A DNA stretch of 64,000 nt, taken from positions 1,798,001 to 1,862,000 of the forward strand of contig NZ_LBGV01000001.1 of NCBI RefSeq assembly GCF_001274635.1, read 5' to 3'. Shown one piece after another: positions 42,745 to 51,924 of this stretch; the stretch's first letter is position 1; each line of letters opens with the position of its first letter. The stretch is from Persicobacter sp. CCB-QB2 (GTDB lineage: Bacteria; Bacteroidota; Bacteroidia; Cytophagales; Cyclobacteriaceae). The notes below the pieces were generated by a model. The model was not told the origin of the DNA. It was given only the letters and a program-made list of their open reading frames with translations, and made no database searches. The position numbers and the translations under genes were made by a program.

Positions 42745-43161
42745 TTAGCCAAATATTTTTTTCCAAAAACTCTTTTCTTCCCGATGATTAGTATGGGCAG
42801 CAAAATCGATCATTTGAGCCTCTGGCTCATTTTCATTTAAGAGCTGCCAAATTTTACTCCAACCTAAAAAGCCTCCAATATTTCGATCATCAATAAAGAC
42901 ATCTGCATCAATTTTACGACTAATCCCCTCCACTTGTTCGCCAGGATAGCTTTCATTAACCGCATAAAAGCTTATTCCTTTCTCCTCACAAAACGCAACC
43001 GCCTCCTGAAGTGGCCGCCCTTTTCTATAAGTCCAAAGAATCAATTGATGCCCCTGTTTTTGTAATTCGTTTAAAGTTTCAAAGGCAAAAATCATAGGTT
43101 TTCCAATTTCAGGATACTGATCCTCCACAATAGTTCCATCAAAGTCTACCGCGATCTTCAT
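42745..43161 (-). CDS. HAD-like phosphatase domain protein (small)
   Basis: A 138-residue haloacid-dehalogenase-like protein with the nucleophile motif I IAVDFDGTIVED (residues 3-13), motif II Thr in LILWTYRKGRPL and an acidic motif IV in DADVFIDDRNIGG. It has a minimal cap and resembles small Bacteroidota HAD proteins of unknown substrate (BT0820-like, from memory). It is cytoplasmic and upstream of the Nudix gene with abutting stop and start; a nucleotide-housekeeping role for the pair is a guess. Confidence 0.8.
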   Translation of the reverse strand: MKIAVDFDGTIVEDQYPEIGKPMIFAFETLNELQKQGHQLILWTYRKGRPLQEAVAFCEEKGISFYAVNESYPGEQVEGISRKIDADVFIDDRNIGGFLGWSKIWQLLNENEPEAQMIDFAAHTNHREEKSFWKKIFG

Positions 43162-43341
43162 TTTCTTAATTTAGCTTTTTCTAGTTAACAATGGTAATTG
43201 AAATTATTGGAAAGTTCAAACATGCATAGGGAGATTCCCCGGATGAATTCAGTAATATTTATTCGTAATCCTTCCCCAAAATCAACACAAAATGAGCAAG
43301 TCCATCGTTATTTGAAATATACCTAAAATTGGCATGTTTTA

Positions 43342-43920
43342 ATGGACTCCACCACACTTGTAATTTTCGATTTAGACAATATTCTTCCCCCGTCAAAATA
43401 CATGCAACATTTTATCCCCTTTGCCTTCGGACACAAGCCTTCTTGGAGCCAGGATTTATTCTTCTTATGGAAAAAAAAATTGTATGATTTTCGACTCATT
43501 TCAGAAAATGCCTATCAGCGATCATTGATCAAGAAGTACTTTAAAGGCATAAATTTGTTTGTACTGGAAGAACAATGCAAACGGTTTTTTCTGAAAAAAT
43601 CCAATTTGTTATTTCCCGAAAATATTCGAAATAAAATCAAGTTTCATCAACTCTTGGATCATCAAATCATTTTCATTTCCTCCTTGCCCAAAAATCTCCT
43701 TTATTTTTGGTGCCGGGAACAGTCAGGGCTTATCCTGGCGAATGAATTGGAAGAAAAAAATGAACTGCTGACGGGAAATCTGAAGTACAATTCTCTGGAC
43801 GACACCCTTCAAATGCACTGGATAAAACAAAAAATCACTCCAGAATACTATTCCGAAGTGATTGTTTATTCAGACAAAAAAGAAAACTCGAAAGAATGGA
43901 TTACTTACCGGCGCCCTTAA
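43342..43920 (+). CDS. HAD-like family IB protein, probably degenerate
   Basis: A 192-residue protein with the shape of HAD-IB phosphatases (SerB/YfhB-like): motif I FDLDNILPP, with helical cap, then ISSLP (motif II Ser) and IVYSDKKENSKEW at the place of motif IV. The usual motif I DxDxT has Ile at the Thr position, and the GDSxxD of motif IV is replaced by SDKKENS, so catalysis may be lost. It overlaps the convergent PIG-L gene by 20 bp at the 3' end. Confidence 0.65.
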   Translation: MDSTTLVIFDLDNILPPSKYMQHFIPFAFGHKPSWSQDLFFLWKKKLYDFRLISENAYQRSLIKKYFKGINLFVLEEQCKRFFLKKSNLLFPENIRNKIKFHQLLDHQIIFISSLPKNLLYFWCREQSGLILANELEEKNELLTGNLKYNSLDDTLQMHWIKQKITPEYYSEVIVYSDKKENSKEWITYRRP

Positions 43921-46377
43921 ATTGATTTTTTTCCAAACCAATTATATTCATAAATAGTCGATAAGCTCCCGGAACTCCAGCCGGTAATTCTCGAAAGAAA
44001 CTTAAAGAGGTATAAACATACACGCCCTTTCCATATGGAGCCACTAGTAGAGATGAATTTAAAGCATCCTCCCCTTCATCATGCATTGATAAAATCGGTT
44101 CATATCTCTCATCCCACTCCTGAGGAAAATACAAACCACGCTCCTGTACCCATCCATCAAAATCATCCTGACTGATCTGATTATAATTGGTCAAAACAGG
44201 GTGCTGGGGAGATAATATTTGTACATCAGCCTGCTCATTCGTCACACGAGATCTTCCCAATTTTAATGGATAGGGTGCAAAATCATCATCTTTCAGGCGG
44301 AAGGACGTATTATACTGCGTGATTACCGTACCTCCTTTTGCCACAAAATCCTTTAATAATGGAGACCATTCCGGCATATTCTCTAAAGTATTCAAAGCCC
44401 GAACTCCCAGGATGACCACATCATAGCCTGATAATACTTTGGCAGAGGGCTGCTGTGCATCCAATTCCGCCACCGGCATTCCAACCTCTTTCAAAGCCTC
44501 GGGAATTACATCCCCAGCCCCCTGAAGATAGGCCACTTTGCGATTTGGAACGGCAAGATTGATTTTCTTCACCACCACCGAAGCATTATGCATCCAAATT
44601 TGAATTGGAATATGATCATATGCTATTCTTTGCACATATTGGGTATAAGTTTGCCCATTAGACTCTTCAAAATAAAACTTCAAAGCAGAAAAATCAGCTG
44701 AATCCGGTGCCTTCACCCTCACCACAACTTCCTGAGGAATAGGCCCAATCTCTATTTCTCCTTTCGGCATAATTACTTCCCAGCCCGCGGGGGTTTGCAC
44801 CCCTAAATAGCCTCTGGTCGAGACTTTGGCAGTTAGCTTAATCGATAGCGCTTTCAGCTTTTCCCCATCAAAAATAAGCTGTTCCACTGCCGGCGCAACT
44901 TCTACCTTGGGCACATTGTAAACTGGCTTTTGAATCAAACCCTTCACAGGGTCAGATGACTCAAATAACACCGACACAGGACAAGAAAATGGCGTTCCAT
45001 TGATTTTCATTTGGGCTGTAGCCTTGAAAGAAGGATCTGAATCTGCCTTTCCTATATTCAGCACATCATCCACCTCAAAATTACCCAAACCATGAGAGTT
45101 TGCCAGCCAATAGGGCTGTGAAAATGGCTTATCAGCTTCTACCTGATAGCTCACCTCCTTGGTGAAAAGCTCATTTTGGAGTAAATCCTGAGGGCCACCA
45201 GCCCATAACTCCTGCCCGCTAAGAAGAATGCTTTCCAAACCAATAGCCAAATTAGAAGGATGGCTTAGTTTGATTTGTAAATTAATTTCCTCTCCGGGAA
45301 ATACCTCTGAACTTGGAAACAATACTTGTGCGTAAAGCCCACTACAGTCAAAAATGAGGGATTCCACCTCTTTGATCTTTTCATCTCTCCAAAAAGAAGA
45401 GGGAAGATTTTCCAAATCTTCCTTTAAGGTCAATAAATCCGGAACAGACTTCCAGGGAGCCATGGGCTGAAATTCCTCTACCAAATTTGCGACCTTTTTG
45501 TCCAAACTTTTACCGCCCTCAAATCTTGACCAGCTTAATTCCAGTCCTGCCAGTATTTCATCAGGAGTAGCCTGCCCATCAATGGCTACCAGGTATTCCA
45601 TCATTTCTCCCGGGGCTCCTTTACTGCCAAAGCCTTGACTTTTGTGCTGACTTCGGCTTAGCGCGGCATTTTCCGCAACAGACTGCCCCTGTAGAGGCAA
45701 GTATTTTCCAATATTAAGTTCAAGAACCTCAAGGGCTTCAAAATCCTTAGGGTGATCACGATAAAACCAACTCGAAGTATTCCATAACACGCGCTTTACC
45801 TGATGTGCAGCCCCCCATTCCCGAAATTGGCGGGGATCAGCCGCAGCCTCAACTCCTTCTAAAGCTAAAATCGCAGAGGCCGTATGGTGACCGTGGGTAA
45901 TACCCGGGGTTGTTGGAAACCGGGTGATGATCACATCTGGTCTAAATTCCCGAATCACCTTGACCACATCCCCCAAAATCATTGCTCTATCCCAGAAGCC
46001 AAAAGTTTCATCCGGATGCTTTGAATATCCAAAATCATAAGCCCTGGAAAAAAATTGTTGCCCATGATCCACCCACGAGCGGCAATAAGTTCCTGTGTTC
46101 TGATAAGCCCAAGGCCTTCCCAAATCTCCGGACCAATAAGGTTTTGGCCTCCATCTCCCCGGGTAAGGGACAAATAGGCTGTTTCAATATGCTCCACATT
46201 ATTCAAATAGGAAATCAGACGGGTATTTTCATCATCCGGATGAGCAGCCATATAAAGAACTCGAGCGGCTACAGGGAGCTTTTGCAATTGTAATTGCAAT
46301 TCTGCAGCACTTTTAGTTTGTGCAAAACCAAAAAGAGAAAGGAAGCACAAGCAAAAAAATGTGATTGCCTTCGGCAT
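43901..46377 (-). pseudogene. PIG-L family deacetylase, secreted, split by a frameshift
   Basis: Two frames make a secreted protein of about 825 residues. The first part (46377 down to about 46073) holds the signal peptide (KAITFFCLCFLSLFGFAQ) and the zinc motif AAHPDDE with LTRGDGGQN. The second (to 43901) continues with QQFFSRAYDFGYSKHPDETF and the distal GHHTASA zinc His, then long beta-sandwich domains and a ThuA-like region (VVILGVRALN ... GGTVITQYN). PIG-L members de-N-acetylate sugars such as GlcNAc conjugates. The join ELIAAR-G-VDHGQQ needs one extra G at GGG (plus-strand CCC 46072-46074). It is probably a whole gene with an indel. Confidence 0.85.
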
Positions 46378-46454
46378 GTAAATAATATTTTGAATGATTG
46401 TATAATTCTTCCAAGTTATAAAAATAATTGGCATCCAACTATCGGAAAAAAGAC

Positions 46455-46486
46455 AAAAAAATACCCCGCAAATAATTGCAGGGTAT
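46455..46486 (-). terminator. Terminator after the DUF3127 gene
   Basis: On the minus strand an 11-bp stem with one G-T pair (46476-46486 with 46461-46471) is followed by six T. Confidence 0.75.
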
Positions 46487-46508
46487 CATTTATGCGATTA
46501 AAGCGCAT

Positions 46509-46886
46509 TTAGAAAGGAAGGTCATCTCCAGAATCATCATTAGTGATAAATGGAGGTTCTGCTGGAGGTGGTGGTACTGCACCTGGAGCTTCCGGAGCAG
46601 CAGTCGCCGCTGCAGGGCTCAATCTCCACGCCTGCAAAGTGTTAAAATAAACGGCCTGTCCCTGTGGATTTACCCACTTACGACCTCTCAAATTGAATTC
46701 AACATTTACATCTTGTCCTACCTGGTACTTATCCAACTCCTCACAAGCATCCTGAATGAATTCGAACTTAATAAATTGAGGATATTGCGGGTTATCCGCG
46801 TACTCAATAACAAACTCACGCTTGCGGAAACGATCTGACACATTCTGGACAGCGTAAATCTCCACCAATTTTCCTTGAATATTCAT
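46509..46886 (-). CDS. DUF3127 protein with SSB-like acidic tail
   Basis: A 125-residue protein. The N-terminal 90 residues form an OB-like beta domain of the DUF3127 family (KLVEIYAVQNVSDRFRKREFV, QFIKFEFIQDACEELDKY, VEFNLRGRKW). A Pro/Ala-rich linker (about 91-112) leads to an acidic end, DDSGDDLPF. The layout (OB fold, flexible linker, acidic tip ending in Pro-Phe) copies single-stranded DNA-binding protein SSB, whose DDDIPF tip recruits repair proteins; homology of the OB domain to SSB is not claimed. It has its own promoter (46926-46956) and terminator. Confidence 0.88.
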   Translation of the reverse strand: MNIQGKLVEIYAVQNVSDRFRKREFVIEYADNPQYPQFIKFEFIQDACEELDKYQVGQDVNVEFNLRGRKWVNPQGQAVYFNTLQAWRLSPAAATAAPEAPGAVPPPPAEPPFITNDDSGDDLPF

Positions 46887-46925
46887 GTTTTATTAAAATC
46901 TTTAATTTCTACCCAGCTTGGTCTA

Positions 46926-46956
46926 CAAACATAATACAAAGATCAGAAGGCCACAA
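46926..46956 (-). promoter_or_regulatory. Promoter of the DUF3127 gene
   Basis: On the minus strand: TTG (46954-46956), 20 bases, then TATGTTTG (46926-46933), a perfect -7 box. Leader of about 35 bases to the ATG at 46886. Confidence 0.6.
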
Positions 46957-46960
46957 CCAA

Positions 46961-47767
46961 TCAATCATTTTTAAGTTTAATGATTTCTTCCTGAAGGTGC
47001 ATCACCATTCTACTCAGATTCTTTAAATCAAGCTCTTCGGGGTTAGACTGGGTTTGTTGGCTTGGAAATTTCACGCTAATAAAAGCTTTGGCCTCCCAAA
47101 CTTCCAAAACTTCATCAGCGGATACTTCATAAGGAGAGTATTGTTGATTATCCGAAACCAAAAACAAGGAACTTTTATCCTCCAAATAATTAAATACTCG
47201 TTTATATACCACGCCCTCTTTTGTAGTGACCACCACATAGGTTTTTCCACTGGCTATTTGGGTCAAATTATCCAAATATTTTCCTACGATGATGGTTCCT
47301 GATTCTAAGGGCAACATGGAATCGCCATTGATTTCAAAAGCCCGAAAAGTTCCGGAGCCATTTAAGTTCGGCAGGTTAAATTTCGGCAACTCGCCAATAT
47401 ATTCCGGATCCATATATCCATTCAAATAACCCGCAGAAGCCTTTTGAGGCACTAGCTGAATATTCTCATTCTCCTCTTTATCTACTGTAATAGCTAAAAC
47501 TCGATTCCCGCGGAAGTGAGCTGATTCCCCGGCCTTCTCAGCGAGAATTTCCGCTCCATGGCCTTCAAAATCCTCCTTCACCAATTGATCCACTGAAATA
47601 CCAAAATAATTAGTAATTTTGAGTAGATTCTGAATCCTAGGATCTGCTCTCCCTTCCTCATAAGCTCCAATCAAAGAACGTTTTACCTCAAGCGCGTCAG
47701 CCAGCTGCCCCTGCGTTAAATGATGAAACTTTCTTAACCACTTAATATTAGCACTAATTAAAGACAT
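46961..47767 (-). CDS. XRE family repressor with S24 (LexA/CI-like) peptidase domain
   Basis: A 268-residue regulator. An N-terminal XRE helix-turn-helix (about 5-60: LRKFHHLTQGQLADALEVKRSLIGAYEEGRADP) is joined to an S24 domain with the catalytic Ser in FEINGDSMLPLESG (about 148) and the Lys in GVVYKRV (about 188). A possible self-cleavage site is Ala-Gly in KASAGYLNGY. Such proteins repress genes until RecA or another signal triggers autoproteolysis; many Bacteroidota use them as house regulators. It starts 13 bp after the small upstream gene and is likely in operon with it. Confidence 0.9.
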   Translation of the reverse strand: MSLISANIKWLRKFHHLTQGQLADALEVKRSLIGAYEEGRADPRIQNLLKITNYFGISVDQLVKEDFEGHGAEILAEKAGESAHFRGNRVLAITVDKEENENIQLVPQKASAGYLNGYMDPEYIGELPKFNLPNLNGSGTFRAFEINGDSMLPLESGTIIVGKYLDNLTQIASGKTYVVVTTKEGVVYKRVFNYLEDKSSLFLVSDNQQYSPYEVSADEVLEVWEAKAFISVKFPSQQTQSNPEELDLKNLSRMVMHLQEEIIKLKND

Positions 47768-47780
47768 AAAATTAAAAATT

Positions 47781-48182
47781 TTAGGCAGACATATAAATCA
47801 TAAAATCTTCCGCTTTCCGCTTTCCTCCCACACCATAAAGATGACTATGCTGAAAATAATCATCTTTACAAATAGAAAGCACGCGATGTTCAATCTCCTG
47901 AACAATTTCCTCCTGAAGCATAGCGGATTGTGCTTTTTCTTTCAGAAGATAACCATAAAGCAATTCTTTCTCTTCCTGATGAATAAGAAATTTAATTTGA
48001 AAATTGCCTGATTTTAGTTTTTTTGCATTCAAAGTCAGCGTCAAGTTAGCCTCAAGGGCTTCTTTGATCTTTTGGCTATTTATGTTCATAGTGCTACTAT
48101 TTTTAGCTCTTCGATAAAACAAAAATAGGAAACCTAAAATAATTAGCCAAACAAAACAGGCTAAAAAATTTAGTCTTTTCAA
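47781..48182 (-). CDS. Small hypothetical protein, possible single-pass membrane protein
   Basis: A 133-residue protein if read from 48182. The first 30 residues are a hydrophobic segment (LNFLACFVWLIILGFLFLFY) followed by RR, a plausible membrane anchor. An internal ATG at 48089 would give a 102-residue soluble protein without it. The rest (KIKEALEANLTLTLNAKKLKSGNFQIKFL ... EIEHRVLSICKDDYF) is a mixed alpha-beta domain that I do not recognise. It lies 13 bp before the XRE-S24 gene and diverges from cyclophilin with only 39 bp between them. Confidence 0.5.
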   Translation of the reverse strand: MKRLNFLACFVWLIILGFLFLFYRRAKNSSTMNINSQKIKEALEANLTLTLNAKKLKSGNFQIKFLIHQEEKELLYGYLLKEKAQSAMLQEEIVQEIEHRVLSICKDDYFQHSHLYGVGGKRKAEDFMIYMSA

Positions 48183-48221
48183 TTTATTACTAATTCAATT
48201 ATCAATAAATAAAAATATAAG

Positions 48222-48656
48222 ATGGCTCAAGCAGAAATCCATACCGAAAAAGGCCTAATGAAAGTATCATTTTACGATAATGATGCTCCTAACACTGTTG
48301 CGAACTTCGTTAAATTATCAAAAGAAGGTTTTTATGATGGATTAACTTTCCACCGTGTCATTCCTGATTTTGTTATTCAGGGGGGGTGCCCGCAAGGTAC
48401 TGGTGTCGGCGGACCAGGTTATTCTATCGACTGTGAATTGGATGGGGACAACCAATATCACGACCGTGGAGTACTGTCTATGGCACATGCCGGACGTAAT
48501 ACGGGTGGCTCGCAATTTTTCATTTGCCACAGTCGCAAAAATACCTCACATTTAGATCGCAATCACACTTGCTTTGGCAAAGTGACGGAAGGCTTGGAGG
48601 TAATTGATGATATTCGTCAGGGAGACAAAATTGAGAAAATCGTGATTATCGATTAA
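48222..48656 (+). CDS. Cyclophilin-type peptidyl-prolyl cis-trans isomerase
   Basis: A 144-residue single-domain cyclophilin without signal peptide, so cytoplasmic. The active-site pattern is clear: FHRVIPDFVIQGGCPQGTGVGGPGYSIDCE (catalytic Arg early in the segment), LSMAHAGRNTGGSQFFICHS and HLDRNHTCFGKVTEG. It isomerises peptidyl-proline bonds. It resembles PpiB in size, but the N-terminus (IHTEKGLMKVSFY) is of the short type. A strong terminator follows. Confidence 0.95.
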   Translation: MAQAEIHTEKGLMKVSFYDNDAPNTVANFVKLSKEGFYDGLTFHRVIPDFVIQGGCPQGTGVGGPGYSIDCELDGDNQYHDRGVLSMAHAGRNTGGSQFFICHSRKNTSHLDRNHTCFGKVTEGLEVIDDIRQGDKIEKIVIID

Positions 48657-48690
48657 TAAAAAAAGGGTGAGCAATCACCCTTTTTTTTAC
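48657..48690 (+). terminator. Terminator after the cyclophilin gene
   Basis: A 13-bp A/T-flanked stem with AAAGGGTGA and TCACCCTTT around a GCAA loop, with a run of eight T (48681-48688). Confidence 0.9.
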
Positions 48691-48698
48691 GCTAATTT

Positions 48699-49052
48699 TT
48701 ATGCATTAATTTCAGCAATAGTTTCTCTCAGCTCTCGGTAGGCCATCTCACAGCCATTTTCAAATTCCTCAATTTTACCCATTAACTTCTCCACATTTCG
48801 GGCATCCTTACCGGAGTGCTCAATATCCAGAATTAAATCCTTCATAGACTCAATCCCCATAAAGGTAATGGATGGCTTGACCTTATGTGCTACAGCTCCT
48901 ACTTCAGCCCAGTTCTGATTTTTACAAGCCACTTTCAGCTGATCAATAATCTCAGGAGTTCCCTGTAAAAAAGTTTCGATCATTTCTGTCATGAAGGAGC
49001 TGTCTCCGTCGCATACAGATTTAAGATAGGTTAGGTCGGTTAATTTACTCAT
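48699..49052 (-). CDS. Hpt domain protein
   Basis: A 117-residue four-helix phosphotransfer protein. The phospho-accepting His lies in VGAVAHKVKPSITFMG (about residue 56), in the usual A-H-K-x-K context. It has no other domain. It is coded 25 bp after the sigma-54 response regulator on the same strand, so it probably relays phosphate to or from that regulator in a multistep pathway. No hybrid kinase is in this window. Confidence 0.9.
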   Translation of the reverse strand: MSKLTDLTYLKSVCDGDSSFMTEMIETFLQGTPEIIDQLKVACKNQNWAEVGAVAHKVKPSITFMGIESMKDLILDIEHSGKDARNVEKLMGKIEEFENGCEMAYRELRETIAEINA

Positions 49053-49077
49053 TGTATCTTTAAGTTAAGCGCAAATT

Positions 49078-50445
49078 TCATTGATTAGGATCCACTTCAT
49101 CCATTTCTTTAAGGTATCGATAAATAGTGGACTTCCCGATATCTAGTTTCTCCGCTACCAACATCACATTATTGTCGTATTTCTCTAAAAAATGATTGAT
49201 GATTTTATAGGTGTAGTCTTTTAATGTTAATTCTTCCGTTATAAAATGCTCTTCTTTCACGACACTATTAAAACTAATCGCCTCCGGGCCAATCTCTTCT
49301 CCTTGTGTTAAAACAGCTGCTAACTCAATGACTGACTTCAATTCCCGGATATTACCAGGGAAACGGTATTTCATTAATTTTGCTTTAGCATGCTCCGATA
49401 GGTACATTGGCTCCAACTTATTTTCGCGGACAAAATGGTCCAAAAAATGTTTGGCAATCATCAAAACATCATTATCTCGTTCACGAAGAGGTGGTAAATG
49501 CACTGGAAGACCTAGTAAACGATAATAAAGATCCTCTCTAAAAGTACCATCTTTCACCATTTGTGATAAATTTCGATGTGTTGCAACGATAATGCGAACA
49601 TCTATTTTGTTTACGGAATTCCCACCAATCCGAACAACTTCCCGCTCCTGAATCACACGTAATAATTTGGCCTGTAAGTTCAAATCCATCTCCCCAATCT
49701 CATCCAAAAAAATCGACCCCCCATTTGCCTCTTCAAATTTCCCAATCCTTCTGGAAAAAGCTCCCGTAAAAGCCCCTTTCTCATGACCAAAAAGCTCACT
49801 TTCAATAAGATCCGCAGGGATTGCCGCAATATTTACCGGAACGAATGACTGAGACCGCCTGGAAGAATTAAAATGAATCGCCTTAGCCACCAGCTCTTTG
49901 CCGGTTCCGGTCTCTCCAGTGATAGAAACCGTAATATTGGTTTTTACCGCCTTCTCCAACAAAGAAAATACCCGACGAATGGCCGCTGAATTTCCGATAA
50001 TGGTATTTTCAAAATCATATTTATCCGATATCTCTCTTCTTAGCGAATCTAACTCCTCCCGCATAGAAACTTTTTGCAAAGCATTCCGGACGACTGCCAT
50101 CAAGCGCTCCTGGGTATCTTCATCTTTTGGAATATAATCATACGCGCCTTGTCTTAGGAGAGAAACAGCCGTTCTTACGTTTTCCTGACCGGAAATAATA
50201 ATCACTGGAATATCCAAATCATGAGTTTTGATCTTCTGAAAAACCTCATCTCCGTCCATGTCAGGGAGCTTATAGTCAAGCGTTATCAGGTCCGGATTCT
50301 CATGCAGCTTCGAAAGCAAACTTTTAGCAGTTTGAAACAAATTAACGTCGTAATCCGGATTGAGAGATAAAATATGCTTCAGGAAGGCACTATAGGTCAA
50401 ATCATCCTCCAGTACAAAAATTTTCATGAGCTTGTTTTCAGGCAT
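49078..50445 (-). CDS. Sigma-54-dependent response regulator with canonical GAFTGA
   Basis: A 455-residue paralogue of the regulator at 1253-2590. It has a receiver (acidic pair LEDD; phospho-Asp in TLDYKLPDMDG; Lys in IPKDED), an AAA+ domain (Walker A GETGTGKE, GAFTGA loop, Walker B IFLDEIGE, REDLYYRLL) and a Fis-type helix-turn-helix (KLDIGKSTIYRYL). The sigma-54-contacting loop is canonical, so it should be able to open sigma-54 promoters. It is cotranscribed with the downstream Hpt gene. The start at 50445 (MPENKLMKIF) has an alternative ATG at 50427, which would begin directly with the receiver. Confidence 0.95.
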   Translation of the reverse strand: MPENKLMKIFVLEDDLTYSAFLKHILSLNPDYDVNLFQTAKSLLSKLHENPDLITLDYKLPDMDGDEVFQKIKTHDLDIPVIIISGQENVRTAVSLLRQGAYDYIPKDEDTQERLMAVVRNALQKVSMREELDSLRREISDKYDFENTIIGNSAAIRRVFSLLEKAVKTNITVSITGETGTGKELVAKAIHFNSSRRSQSFVPVNIAAIPADLIESELFGHEKGAFTGAFSRRIGKFEEANGGSIFLDEIGEMDLNLQAKLLRVIQEREVVRIGGNSVNKIDVRIIVATHRNLSQMVKDGTFREDLYYRLLGLPVHLPPLRERDNDVLMIAKHFLDHFVRENKLEPMYLSEHAKAKLMKYRFPGNIRELKSVIELAAVLTQGEEIGPEAISFNSVVKEEHFITEELTLKDYTYKIINHFLEKYDNNVMLVAEKLDIGKSTIYRYLKEMDEVDPNQ

Positions 50446-50670
50446 AATTATGGGTTTGTATTAATACCTCTTACAGCACTTTTTTGTTTACTTTTGGCAC
50501 CCACTATTTTCCCAAATTGGGAAATAAATCCTAAAAAAAGACAGGAAAAATCCCTCAAGAAAGTCCAATTTGAATCAAACAATTGAATTCTTTTGTATTC
50601 ACCTATCCCTGAGCATAAAAAACTTTTTCAAGGATTGTTACAGATCATGGTAATGAGGTAATTTTTATTC

Positions 50671-50678
50671 TATTTTTG
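50671..50678 (+). promoter_or_regulatory. -7 box (TATTTTTG) for the lhgO gene
   Basis: Perfect TAnnTTTG match 24 bp before the ATG at 50703; no clear -33 TTG. Confidence 0.5.
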
Positions 50679-50702
50679 CACGAAATTTTTCTGAAATAAC
50701 CC

Positions 50703-51899
50703 ATGGAGTACGACATTATTATTGTGGGAGGTGGTATTGTAGGATTAGCCACCGCCCTTAAAATAAAGGAGCAACAAGCTGATTTAAAACTTTTAATTCT
50801 GGAAAAAGAGCCTTCACTGGCGCATCATCAAACCGGAAACAACTCAGGGGTAATCCATTCTGGCCTTTATTATAAGCCTGGAAGCCTAAAAGCCATCAAC
50901 TGTCGAGAAGGTTATCAAAAACTGATCGCTTTCTGCGACCAGCACGAGATTCCATATGATCTTTGCGGGAAAATTGTAGTAGCCACCAGCGAGGAACAAG
51001 TTCCGTTGATGCATAATTTGCATGAAAGAGGAATAGCCAATGGCCTGGAAGGCATGAAAATTCTCAATGCACAGGAACTAAAGGAGTACGAGCCCAATGT
51101 GGCCGGCGTTGCGGGCATTTTTGTCCCCCAAACCGGTATTGTAGACTATAAGCAAGTTTGCTTAAAATATGCTGATATCATTACAGAAACAGGAGGTCAT
51201 ATACACCTGAATGAAAAGGTGACCGATATCAAAGAAAAATCAGGGAAGTGCTATGTGGAAACCGACAAACACAGTTATGCCAGTAAACTTTTAGTGAACT
51301 GCGCTGGTCTGTATTCAGATAAAATTGCAAAGATGACCCAGCCGGAGATTGATTTAAAGATTATTCCATTCCGTGGGGAATACTACAAACTGAGCGCGGA
51401 AAAAACCAATATGGTTAAAAACCTTATTTATCCAGTGCCGGACCCTAATTTCCCGTTTTTGGGCGTTCATTTCACCCGTATGATGAAAGGTGGTGTAGAA
51501 GCCGGCCCGAATGCGGTTCTGGCTTTTGGCCGGGAGAGCTATAAAAAAATGCAAATCAATCTGGGAGAGCTTTTGGAAACCTTAACTTTTAAGGGCTTTC
51601 AGGTAGTGGCTTCCAAATTTTGGAAAACCGGCATGGGGGAAATGTACCGTTCTTTCAGTAAATCAGCCTTTACCAAAGCTCTGCAGGCATTAATGCCATC
51701 TATTCAGGAAAAAGACTTGGTAGCTGGTGGCGCCGGAATCAGAGCACAGGCCTGCAAAAAAGATGGAAGTTTAGTGGATGATTTCCTCATTTATGAGACC
51801 AAGCATGTGGTAAATGTTTGTAATGCGCCTTCTCCTGCTGCTACCGCATCTCTGGCCATAGGAGAAACCATTGCAGCAAAGGTACTTCAAAAAATATAA
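50703..51899 (+). CDS. lhgO: L-2-hydroxyglutarate oxidase
   Basis: A 398-residue FAD-dependent oxidoreductase of the DAO superfamily. It has the N-terminal dinucleotide motif IIIVGGGIVGLATALKIKE, then HHQTGNNSGVIHSGLYYKPGS, VDYKQVCLKYADI and LLVNCAGLYSDKIA, as in LhgO/YgaF. The C-terminal GGAGIRAQACKKDG closes the FAD site. It oxidises L-2-hydroxyglutarate to 2-oxoglutarate, passing electrons to the respiratory chain. It is monocistronic, with a -7 box close upstream and repeat elements behind it. Confidence 0.93.
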   Translation: MEYDIIIVGGGIVGLATALKIKEQQADLKLLILEKEPSLAHHQTGNNSGVIHSGLYYKPGSLKAINCREGYQKLIAFCDQHEIPYDLCGKIVVATSEEQVPLMHNLHERGIANGLEGMKILNAQELKEYEPNVAGVAGIFVPQTGIVDYKQVCLKYADIITETGGHIHLNEKVTDIKEKSGKCYVETDKHSYASKLLVNCAGLYSDKIAKMTQPEIDLKIIPFRGEYYKLSAEKTNMVKNLIYPVPDPNFPFLGVHFTRMMKGGVEAGPNAVLAFGRESYKKMQINLGELLETLTFKGFQVVASKFWKTGMGEMYRSFSKSAFTKALQALMPSIQEKDLVAGGAGIRAQACKKDGSLVDDFLIYETKHVVNVCNAPSPAATASLAIGETIAAKVLQKI

Positions 51900-51924
51900 T
51901 AAAATTAAACTGAATGAGGCACGC

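Noticed and set aside
45982..46293. Plus-strand open frame of 103 codons opposite the PIG-L gene
   Set aside because: It lies fully inside the conserved deacetylase on the other strand and its product has no recognisable pattern; a shadow frame.
50374..50586. Plus-strand open frame before lhgO
   Set aside because: It overlaps the start of the sigma-54 regulator on the other strand, and its low-complexity product resembles no known protein.
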